This document shows, one piece after another, positions 12,823-23,300 of a stretch of 64,000 nt of DNA; position 1 is the first letter of the stretch; each line of letters begins with the position of its first letter. The translations under genes and the position numbers were made by a program. Source of the stretch: Schistocerca nitens. Its lineage: Eukaryota; Arthropoda; Insecta; Orthoptera; Acrididae. Below the pieces are notes generated by a model. That model was not told the origin of the DNA. It worked only from the letters and a program-made list of their open reading frames with translations, and did not search any database. The stretch spans positions 1,053,450,432-1,053,514,431 of the forward strand of contig NC_064614.1 in NCBI RefSeq assembly GCF_023898315.1. The letters run 5' to 3'.

Positions 12823-14816
12823 CACTGATCAGAAAGAAACCGCAACACCGAGGAGACACAATCGGAAGAAGGTAACCGTGTTTCTACACCTGAAAGATTA
12901 CGTCTATTCAAATTTCGACGGTCTCGTAAGAGTGGCCCTAGTAGTGCCACAATGGCGGTGGAAATCAAGTTTCCTGTAAATACGTGGTCGTAAGCGTTAT
13001 TTCACGTTAAGACTGTACATGGTGAATTGGTGTTAGTCAAGAATGTTACTAAGGCGCCAGAGCCACCATTCTCATAACCTAACTGAGTTTCAACGAGGAT
13101 TATGAGAAGCTGGGTGTTCCTTCTGTGACATTGCAGAAAGACTTGGCGTGAATGTGGCCACCGTATATGGCAGCTGAAAGCGGTGATAATGAGAACATAC
13201 AGTCGCAAAAAGATCGGACTCCGGACAGCCACATGGCACTACCGAGAGCGGCGACCATCGTGTTCGGCGTAAGTCCCTTACGCATTGCATTGCATCTGCA
13301 GCAGGTATTTGAGCAGCAGTTGGCACCATAGTGACACAAAGAACAGTTACAAATCGGTTAGCCCAAGGACAGCTCTGAACCTGACGCGTACATTCTACTT
13401 ACCCCAAACCACCACCATTTGCGACTTTAGTGGTGTCAAGCGAGAACTCATTGGAGGGCAAGATGGACGTCTGTTGTGTTTTCTGATGAAAGCTGTTTCT
13501 GCCTCGGCGCTAGTGATAGCGATGTGCTGGTTAGAGGGAAGTATGGGGAGGAACTGCAACCAACCTTGTAAGTAGGCTGTTTAGGTTTTTATGTTGGTAA
13601 CACCACGTAACGCTCTGTATGAAAATCACTGACTGTGCTGTGTGCAGTCTGTGGCTGGTTGGCATTGTTGGAATATTCGCTTGTTTAGTGTTGGGCAGTT
13701 CGATGTGAACAGCGCGTAGCGTTGGACAGTTGGAGGTGAGCCGCCAGCAAAGGTGGATGTGGAGAGAGAGGTGCCAGATTTTTGAAAGGTTACTATAAGC
13801 GGACGATCTGGACGTGTGTCTTCCAGAAAAGGGAAATTTGTAAAGATGGAGGTCATGAACTGATATATATATATATGATGGCTTTTGAACATTATTAAGG
13901 TCAATACATTGGTTGTTCTCTATCAGAATCTTTCTTTTGCTAACTATGCCTATAAGTAGTTAGTGCCTTCGCTAGTTAGAAACTTTTATTTAGCTGGCAC
14001 TATTGGGGCTCGCTGTATTGCACTAGTTCGAGTAACGAAGATTTTTGTGAGGTAAGTAATTCATGAAAGGTATAGGTTATTGTTAGTCAGGGCCATCCTT
14101 TAGTAGGGATTATTGAAAGTCAGATTGCGTTGCGCTAAAAATATTGTGTGTCAGTTTAGTGAATAAGTAAAGAGAGAAATGTCTGAGTACGTTCAGTTTC
14201 GCTCAGCTGTTTGAAAATCAAATAACGTAAGAGAGTTTCCAGCACTGTCATTCATAATTTTTCTAAGGGGACGTTTCAACCTGTCTGTGCGCTAGACGCA
14301 CTGGACCTACACCTGAAGTTATTGTCTGGGGTGCGATTTTGTATAACAGCAGTAGCACTCTCGTTGTTATCCTATGCACCATTTCTGCAAATTTGTACGG
14401 CAGTCTGATGATTCGACCTGTTGTGCTGCCGTTCACCATTCCTGGGGATGTTTCCCAACAGGATAACGCTCGCCCACATACCGCTGTTACAGCCCAACAG
14501 CGTGTCGACATGTTGCCTTGACCGACTGGACCACCAGATCAGTCTTCAATCGAGCATATGTGAGAGATCATCGGGCGACTACCCCAGCGTCATAAAGTAA
14601 AGCATGCAAATTTGCATGCCAGCATTCGACATTCTGGCCGTTACACCAGTTATCAATGTACCAGCGTTTTACATTTGCTGTGGCTTATCCCGCTCGTACA
14701 ATAGCCTGTGATCTTACTATGTTAATCAGTAAAATATTTTAGCTAGAGAAATGTATTCCCGAAATTGCATTACTCTAGATTAATTAATTTTCGTGTTGCG
14801 ATTCTTTCCGTCAGTG
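12823..14816 (+). mobile_element. Tc1-like transposon with both ends, split by a 710-bp insert
   Basis: Terminal inverted repeats are visible: CACTGATCAGAAAGAAACCG starts at 12823 and its imperfect complement ends at 14816. The left side has TA; the right has CA. Without the insert at 13567-14276 the element is about 1.28 kb, a normal Tc1 length. Transposase remnants on the plus strand include the helix-turn-helix region (about 13080-13340), FSDESCFCLGASDSDVLV near 13478-13530 (first catalytic Asp), and after the insert VIVWGAI and QQDNARPHTA (14315-14490; second Asp). Frameshifts are numerous. The last part (14520-14600) keeps the expected order of the final catalytic block. Confidence 0.88.
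13567..14276. mobile_element. Non-coding 710-bp insertion flanked by CAACCT duplications
   Basis: The segment cleanly interrupts a Tc1 coding region. CAACCT stands at 13561-13566 and again at 14277-14282, and removing the insert plus one copy restores Tc1 continuity. It contains no useful frame, has a short TA run at 13863-13874, begins TGTAAGTAGGCTG and ends GGGGACGTTTC. Its ends are only weakly inverted (TGTAA against GAAAC). The wording is familiar to me as an abundant grasshopper repeat, but I cannot name its family. Probably non-autonomous. Confidence 0.75.
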
Positions 14817-16820
14817 CATTTTCATGGGGTTTGTTTGACTCCTGTCATCACAGTGGGTTTTTATATTTGGTTACATGTGGAACGGTATAGGGCAGCCTTG
14901 TAATGTTACCACAAAAATTGCTTTTTTTTAGTGAACGTTTTGCTTTCAGGGTGTTCTCTTTCAATGTTACAGTTTTGACAAACTCTACCGTGTATACTAA
15001 ACAAAACCGATTCCTTGAATGGCATGAATAGTGCCTTCAATAATGGTTAAGTTCAAGAAAATTTTAAAGAAAATGCAGCTTAATCCTGCTTTTTATAATT
15101 AGGTTAACCAATTGCATTCTTTATTTCGAAAAATTTTGGAGCTCTGCAAAACGTGTCCGTGAATCACCCAAACGCCGAAAATGCTTCTGTTGAATCCTGT
15201 CTGTTTCACATAATGGCTGATATGTGCATATTACAAACCAGCTGATACTCCAGTGGACAGAGCTCTAGTCAGGCGAAAGCCTAGATGTTAGAAACGAGAA
15301 ACATGATGCAGTGTTCCAATTTGTTGTCCACTACTGCTTACTTGCATATCCCTGTCAACAGACATTAAAGAGCGTGGTCTGCTGTTCAAAACTGCTTTAT
15401 GGCTTACAGATAATTAAAAGTTAGTAGTTGCCGTAACTGCAATATCCCGTGCTCGCAGTGTGCTTGAGTTTGAGGCAGACAGCTGTCCTACAGGTATGTA
15501 GGAGCCGTAATTAATCCGGGTTGCACACATTCCGTTGCACGACAGCCAAGCAGCGCTGTTACGGAAGCCACAACCCTCATCATGGAGGCAGGCCTGATCA
15601 CGGAAAAGAAGTACCTCACACTGCTTAGTGCGACACTGCTAATATACTGACGTGGTGTTTTGACATCGCTACTCCGTCAATAGGTATTTCTTGGAAACTA
15701 TTTCACAACATGATTAATGGATACTTATTGCTAGTAGTAGTAATAAAGGTGACAATGAAACACATCTGTGAATCTGCCTAGGTCTTGGAGACTTAAATGG
15801 ACCACTGAGGGTCACATTTAACTTTCATTAATTTGTTTCAAAGGTCTCAGAAAGGATTCTGGGCCGAAACAGATTGAAGTATAATGTGTGCTTCAAAAAG
15901 ACTCAGTCGATTTCATAAGCCTGTATCTTGAATGGAGACAGAAATTTTGGGGGGAGGTTATAAAGAATGCAATATCACGAGCTATTGTTACCACGCTGCA
16001 CCAGTGCGCACTTGGGGGTTGGCAGTAACCGTGGTCCACGAGAAGGACAGACCGTGGTGCGAACGTCAGAGCACGTGACACTGCAGGTCTTGCGAGTTCC
16101 ACCAGCCATCTACGGCTGGGAGCGAGTAACTATTACAGACGAGTTTAATCATTCTTGACTGCGCGTTTAAACGCTTCCAAGCTCTGGATAGCAAGCGAAA
16201 AAATTAAGACCTTTAGTGGATACCTGTCGAATTACGTGCTGATTTCCCATGGACCCTGCACACAGCCGAGAGTTCGCGACATGTGTCGGACAAGCCGCCT
16301 AGTGTGACGCCCCAAGTTCGTTGCAGGGCCCGTATTTCTCGTGGTCCCCGGCAATAACCGAAGTGAGTGCGCCGCCAACCTGCGGCTGGCTCCGAGGCAC
16401 ATCTTCCACAGGAAACGCGGCCTGCTCTGCAATGGACTCAAATGGACGCCGCATCAATCCAGAGTCTAGTTCTGCCTTCCTAGTCGTTGCGTTGCCAGTT
16501 ATCCTCCATTGTTACTGTGAATAACGAACTGTACTGTCTCAAGGAGTTGCTTTTGATTGTGCTCAGGACTTGCTGTTATCCGAGTAAAGTCACAGAACTT
16601 TACTAAACACTACGTATGCATCTCATTACTTCGCTCTCTATTTTAGGAACCACGAACTCTATGGTATCAGACACTGTGACGACAAAATTATGTACGAGTA
16701 CAATCACAAAGCTTTTATTGTGAAGAGAACAGTTCAATTCTACAAGAGTATATGTTTCACGAAAATCCACATACAACTTTTAAGTCCTCTTTACAATTAT
16801 GCTCGTGATTAAAATTTTTA
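14817..16820. other. Unassigned stretch
   Basis: No open frame with family resemblance. Short frames at 15893-16524 on both strands are in a slightly GC-richer patch and look like chance. No RNA gene or element ends seen. Confidence 0.5.
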
Positions 16821-16821
16821 T

Positions 16822-17244
16822 TTACCGCTCACAAACGTCCAGACGATAGTCAAACTCGTCCCAATTTTTATGAGCACAACTGAAGATAACTTCAGCCACT
16901 ACTGTTGCTATGCGGACTCGCAGTTCACACCATGTTACTGGAAGAAGAGATGTGCACAAGGAGTCTTTAACAAACACCGAAAAAGAATGAGTACACACTG
17001 TGGGGTGAGGTGACATTGGAGGATAACGAGAAATGCATTTCCGAACGCCCCTTACCACTGGTCCTTTATTGAGACCGAAATCACGCTGGGTAGCTGTAAA
17101 TGAATTACATTTGTTGAAATGGATAACGCAAAATGTCTCGTGTTGTGGAATTGTGGCCACCTGGAACCTACGTGCAGTGGGTGTTGAAGGAGATAGGTGC
17201 AGCTGGCCGACCCCTAGCAGCATCCGTATCAACCACCAATACAC
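16822..17244 (-). pseudogene. Internally deleted IS630/mariner-like transposase, still open (140 codons)
   Basis: The middle of the frame reads ATIPQHETFCVIHFNKCNSF then ATQRDF, the N-terminal helix-turn-helix wording of insect transposases with the DUF4817-type domain. The end reads CELRVRIATVVAEVIF and then WDEFDYRLDVCER, which matches the extreme C-terminus of the same family (usually ..W.ELDYRLDVCRVT). The DDE catalytic core that should lie between is absent, so two ends were joined in one open frame. It cannot catalyse transposition; DNA binding is conceivable. The usual first Met is Val here; the upstream ATG at 17244 gives an unusual leader. Terminal repeats were not found. Confidence 0.65.
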
Positions 17245-17870
17245 AATTTGTGCTAAGCCAAACTTAAAATTTCTGTATGTAAATTAAAATCTACCCCAGC
17301 TTGCACCTTCATTTGTGCAGAAAACGTAGTCTTGTGGCATTAGACGAATATTTTTTAAATATATTGTAGTTAAGTTTTCATAATGCGTTCATTCGATGTA
17401 ATCTCCTAAACTGCATAATGAATCAATGTCCATATCAGAACGTCACCAAGAAAAGGATTTAGGTAAACTTCCACATATCAACTTTAAATTTTGTAACAGC
17501 AAATAATCGAATTTTAATATAGTTCTGTTGCGGTTTCGGTGGTCGAACCCAGGACTCCAGATGCCCTAGCTGAAGCCGGGACCCACCGCGCCGTATTTCG
17601 TTAGGAGGTCGAGCAAATTCAAGAGCATTGAGGGGCCCTGCACGGTGTTAAAGTGGTATTCTGTAGCTTTGCTTTATTCAGCTAATTTACAGTATTCGAG
17701 AAGTGTGCATAATGTCGGCGTGCCGGCCGCAGCACTGCCCTGCGAGTCCAGCTGGCCCAGCAACTCCTGGTATGTCGACGCCACTGCTGCTGTCATCAAG
17801 ACCGCTCAGCTGGAAACCGGCCGTGCTCTCCCCGGTCACCACTCAAGGATGCGGCGCGTCTTGCACCTCG
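17245..17870. other. Unassigned stretch, GC-rich towards the LINE insertion point
   Basis: From about 17710 the sequence becomes GC-rich and resumes, after the RTE LINE, at 26880-27290, suggesting that the LINE split one GC-rich island. At 17525-17600 (-) there is GGGTTCGACCACC preceded by a GGTGGGTCCCGG block, a weak tRNA-like B box that may be a SINE head. No gene identified. Confidence 0.4.
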
Positions 17871-17889
17871 TTTTTTTTTTTTTTTGTCA

Positions 17890-19819
17890 TCAGTCTACTG
17901 ACTGGTTTGATGCGTCCGGCCCGCCACAAATTCCTTTCCTGTGCTAACCTCTTCATATCAGAGTAGCACTGGCAACCTACGTCCTCAATTATTTGCTTGA
18001 CGTATTCCAATCTCTGTCTTCCTCTACAGTTTTTGCCTTCTACAGCTCCCTCTAGTACCATGGAAGTCATTCCCTCATGTCTTAGTAGATGTCCTATCGT
18101 CCTGTCCCTTCTCCTTATCAGTGTTTTCCACATATTCCTTTCCTCTCCGATTCTGCGTAGAACCTCCTCATTCCTTACCTTATCAGTCCACCTAATTTTC
18201 AACATTCGTCTATAGCACCACATCTCAAATGCTTCGATTCTCTTCTCTTCCGGTTTTCCCACAGTCCATGTTTCACTACCATACAATGCTGTACTCCAGA
18301 CGTACATCCTCAGAAATTTCTTCCTCAAATTAAGGTCGGTATTTGATATTAGTAGACTTATCTTGGCCAGAAATGCCTTTTTTGCCATAGCGAGTCTGCT
18401 TTTGATGTCCTCCTTGCTCCGTCCGTCATTGGTTATTTTACTGCCTAGGTAGCAGAATTCCTTAACTTCATTGACTTCGTGACCATCAATCCTGATGTTA
18501 AGTTTCGCGCTGTTCTCATTTCTACTACTTCTCATTACCTTCGTCTTTCTCCGATTTACTCTCAAACCATACTGTGTACTCATTAAACTGTTCATTCCGT
18601 TCAGCAGATCATTTAATTCTTCACTTTCACTCATGATAGCAATGTCATCAGCGAATCGCATCATTGATATCCTTTCACCTTGTATTTTAATTCCACTCCT
18701 GAACCTTCCTTTTATTTCCATCATTGCTTCTTCGATGTACAGACTGAAGAGTAGGGGTGAAAGGCTACATCCTTGTCTTACACCCTTCATAATACGAGCA
18801 CTTCGTTCCTCATCGTCCACTCTTATTATTCCCTCTTGGTTGTTGTACATATTGTATATGACCCGTCTCTCCCTATAGCTTACCCTACTTTTTTCAGAAT
18901 CTCGAACAGCTTGCACCATTTTATATTGTCGAACGCTTTTTCCAGGTTGACAAATTCTAAAAGTGTCTTGATTTTTCTTTAGCCTTGCTTCCATTATTAG
19001 CCGTAACGTCAGAATTGCCTCTCTCGTCCCTTTACTTTTCCTAAAGCCAAACTGATCGTCACCTAACGCATTCTCAATTTTCTTTTCCATTCTTCTGTAT
19101 ATTATTCTTGTAAGCAGCTTCATTGCATGAGATGTTAAGCTGATTGTGCGATAATTCTCGCACTTGCAAGCTCTTGCTGTCTTCGGAATTGTGTGGATGA
19201 TGCTTTTCCGAAAGTCAGATGGTATGTCGCCAGACTCATATATTCTACACACCAACGTGAATAGTCGTTTTGTTGCCACTTCCCCCAATGATTTTAGAAA
19301 TTCTGATGAAATGTTATCTATCCCTTCTGCCTTATTTGACCGTAAGTCCTCCAAAGCACTTTTAAATTCCGATTCTAATACTGGGTCCCCTATCTCTTCT
19401 AAATCGACTCCTGTTTCTTCTTCTAAAACATCAGACAAATCTTCACCCTCATAGAGGATTTCAATGTATTCTTTCCACCTATCTGCTCTCTCCTCTGCAT
19501 TTAACAGTGGAATTCCCGTTGCACTCTTAATGTTACCACCGTTGCTTTTAATGTCACCAAAGGTTGTTTTGACTTTCCTGTATGCTGAGTCTGTCCTTCC
19601 GACAATCATATCTTTTCCGATGTCTTCACATTTTTCCTGCAGCCATTTCTTCTTAGCTACCCTGCACTTCCTATTTATTTCATTCCCCAGCGACTTGTAC
19701 TTCTGTATTCCTGATTTTCCCAGAACATGTTTGTACTTCCTCCTTTCATCAATCAACTGAAGTATTTCTTCTGTTACCCATGGTTTCTTCGCAGCTACCT
19801 TCTTTGTACCTATGTTTCC
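17890..19819 (-). pseudogene. Reverse transcriptase part of RTE LINE copy B
   Basis: A long open frame covers the linker and reverse transcriptase. Visible blocks: NKAEGIDNISSEFLK, DDQFGFRKSKGTREA, GVRQGCSLSPLLFSLYIEE, motif C as MRFADDIAIM, then the thumb region YLGSKITNDGR and the C-terminal ALYGSETWTV and WCYRRMLKIRW blocks typical of the RTE group. Motif A is lost: where copy A has FVDLEKAFD, this frame reads TFRICQPGKSVRQYK because two compensating indels put about 85 bases (18900-18985) out of frame. In the correct frame the Asp is also changed (FVNLEKAFD). The frame runs on through the poly-A tail. Open, but catalytically dead. Confidence 0.9.
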
Positions 19820-20301
19820 TGTGGTGTCACAGCCAGACACCACACGTGCTAGGTGGTAGCTTAAATCGGCCGCGGTCCTGTAGTACATGTCGGACCCGCG
19901 TGTCGCCACTGTGTGATCGCAAACCTAGCGCCACCACAAGGCAGGTCTCGAGAGACTGACTCGAACTCAGCCCAGTTGTACGGACGACAGAGCTAGCGAC
20001 TAGACGTACGAAGCCTTTCTCTCTCATTATTTGAGAGACAGAATAGCCTTCAGCTAAGCTAATGGCTACGAACTAGCAAGGCGCCATTAGCCTTACAGTG
20101 ATTGTAATTAGAGTCTCACTTGTGTTCACCATAGAGATGTACAAGAAGAAAATAAAGTTAAGTATTATACCAGCTACATACTTTTCTTCATAGCATTAAT
20201 TACGTATCCTGTTCCAGTACTTCACGCCCGTCTGCGTTAGTCTCGCATGCTTTTTAAGCCACCTCTATTTACAAGGTGTTGGCCCAGCTGCCGACACATC
20301 A
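19820..20301 (+). repeat. 5' LTR of the gypsy element
   Basis: Starts TGTGGTGTCACAGCC and ends GCCGACACATCA. Contains AATAAA in GAAAATAAAGTTAAG (about 20150) for polyadenylation of the transcript. The sequence is shared almost completely with 24969-25450. The LTR should carry promoter and terminator; a clear TATA box is not obvious. Confidence 0.96.
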
Positions 20302-20303
20302 CA

Positions 20304-20320
20304 TGGCGACGAGGATGGGA
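20304..20320 (+). promoter_or_regulatory. Primer-binding site of the gypsy element
   Basis: TGGCGACGAGGATGGGA begins two bases after the 5' LTR, the normal place for the tRNA primer site in Ty3/gypsy elements. The matching tRNA was not determined. Confidence 0.8.
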
Positions 20321-20357
20321 TAAGTGTTCTTTCTGATTGCTTACATTTACCTGTGTC

Positions 20358-23300
20358 ATGGCTTCGCCGGATGTACTGTCCGAATTTTATCACTTGCAGA
20401 ATCAGCAGACGCAGGCGTTATTGGATGCTCTTGGACAGCTCATCCAGGGTCAACGTGCGCTGCACACCGATGCGGCCGCCGCCGCTTCATCGCTACCGCC
20501 GCCACAACATGCTGTTGCACCTCAATTCAGACCTTTTGACACAACCCAAGAGTCCTGGCAGGAGTGGTCCCGCCAGTTCAGCTTTCATCTAGCCGCCTAC
20601 AGAATTCAAGGTAATGAGCGGCAGCCGTTTTTGCTTTCTTGTGTCGGTGTGTCCACCTACCGAGTGATAGTGAAGTTGTTTCCCCGGCGCGACGTAGCAA
20701 CTCTGTCCTACGAAGAACTTTTGTCTGCTTTAGATGCCTATTTCAAGGAAACAGTAAACGTCGTTGCAAAAAGGTATACGTTCTTTCGTACAAAACGTAC
20801 GGCCGGTCAGACTAATAGGGAGTGGGTTGCGACATTGCAAGGACTTACTAGGGAGTGTGCGTTCGAATGCGAATGTGGACTTCCTTATTCAGATACTATG
20901 GTGCGTGATGCAATAGCACAGAACGTTTCTGATGTTCGCATACGGGAACAGATTTTGAAACTCGTTAATCCCTCCCTTCAACAAGTGATAGACATATTGG
21001 ATAGGCAAGACACACTTGACTTTGCTCAGGACCCGTTTGAAACTTCGCCAGCAGTGTGTCACATTAACCGGCCCGCCGGGCCCACTGCACGGGACGCTAG
21101 GCGGCCCTCGCGCCCGTCAGCGCAGCGGCAGCCTAGCTCGCAAACACGTGCGCCGCGTAAGCAAGCTAATGCAGTGAAATCATGCCCGCGGTGTGCCACT
21201 CGACATTCGCGTGAAAATTGCCCGTCACGCCAAGCCATTTGCTTTTACTGTCATAAGAAAGGACATGTCCAAAGTGTTCGCCAGAAAAAGCTCAGATCAG
21301 ACACTCACACCAACTCCAGGCCCTTTGCTTTGCGCCGGAATCGAACCAAGGAAACTCAGGCTCGTGAACCTTCGCCCATGGATATTCATGTAGTTCATTC
21401 CACCCCGTCCGGTGACAGTGTTCATTCCACAAAAAGTGTGCGTCGACGTCGACGGAAGTCCCGTCACGTCGCACGTGATTCTGTCCCAGTGTCTGTTCCA
21501 GTTGCACAACACAGTCGCTTTTGTCGTCAGCAGGACAATAAACTTTTTGTAGACTTTGCAGGCAAAGTGATACCATTCCAGCTCGATACCGGAGCTGCAG
21601 TTTCATTGCTCAATCACGACACGTACAACCAACTGGGCAAACCTCCGTTGCGTGCCGCAAATGTTCAGCTCAATAGTTTCTCAGGCCAGAAATTACCAGT
21701 GTTAGGACAGTGCAGCCTTCTTGCAACATACAAGGGACAAACAAAACTTGTGTCATTTTACGTTCTTCGTTCTTCTACTGCAGTGAACTTGTTTGGTTTA
21801 GATTTATTTCAGTTGTTTAATTTGTCTATAGTAAATCAGGTCCTCTCAGTGCTTCAGACTGTGCCTTCCGCCAGTGTTTCTAGTCTATGTGAGGAATTTG
21901 CAGACATTTTTGCACCAGGCCTTGGTTGCGCTAAGAACTATGCAGCACATTTGGAACTGAAAGAGAACGTGCAACCGAAATTTTTCAGAGCACGCAATGT
22001 TCCCCACGCATTGCGTGATGAGGTCGCAAGAACATTGCACGATTTAGAATCTCAAGGTGTAATTGAACGTGTGCAGGCTTCTCTCTGGGCCTCTCCCTTA
22101 GTAATTTTGCCAAAACCTTCCGGAAAATTGAGACTTTGTGTGGACTTCAAAGCAACTGTGAATCCACAACTAGTAACTGCTACTTTTCCTTTGCCCCGCC
22201 CGGAAGATCTTTTTGACAAACTGTGCCCGGGAAAATATTTTTCAAAGTTGGACCTAGCAGTTGCGTACTTGCAAATACCTGTGGACGAAGAATCCCAGCG
22301 CGTCTTGGTGGTAAACACGCATCTTGGCTTGTATCGCTTCAAAAGACTGCCATTCGGGTGTGCGTCCGCACCTGCATTGTTTCAGCAATATTTACAAACT
22401 GTTTGTGCGTCGGTCCCTACTGCTGCGAACTATCTGGACGATATTGTGATCTCCGGAAAGACAGAAGCCGAACATTTGCAAAATCTCCGAACATTATTTC
22501 AGGTCTTGCGACAAAATGGTCTTCGCTTGAGGAAGGACAAATGTGTGTTTTTTGCTTGGGATTTACCCTACCTGGGCCATGTAATAAATGCCCAGGGCAT
22601 GCATCCGAGTCCAGAGCACCTCCATGCCATACAGGATTTGCCGTCACCGCAGAACTTGAAACAGCTGCAAAGTGTGTTGGGTAAAATAAATTATTATCAT
22701 AAATTTCTGCGCAATGCTTCTTCCATTTCAGCTCCGCTTCATCGCTTACGCCGTAAAGGTGTTCCGTTCGTCTGGATGACGGAATGCGAACGCGCCTTTC
22801 GCCAGTTGAAATCGGCGTTACTTTCAAATACTTGCCTTACGCCGTTCGATGCCCGAAAACCCCTTTTGTTGATGGTAGATGCATCGGATTTCGGGATCGG
22901 TGCTGTGCTTGCGCACACAGATGGATCGCATGATCGCCCTATTGCCTTTGCGTCAAAATTGCTCTCATCTGCGCACAGAAATTATTCCCAGATAGAGAAA
23001 GAGGCTTTAGCTCTCGTGTTTGGTGTTACTAAGTTTCACGATTTCTTGTATGGTCGTCACTTTACCATCATCACGGACCACAAACCTTTGACATCACTTT
23101 TTCATCCGAACAAGCCGGTACCTCCGCGTACGGCGCAGAAATTCATTCGCTGGTCTCTTTTCCTCTCGCAGTACCGCTACGATATCTTGTATCGGTCCAC
23201 TGCTAAGCACGGAAACGCTGATGCGTTGTCCCGTTTGCCTGTTGCTGCGGATAAAGCATTCGATTCTTCCGAACTTGCTTGCATGTTCATTAATGCGGAA

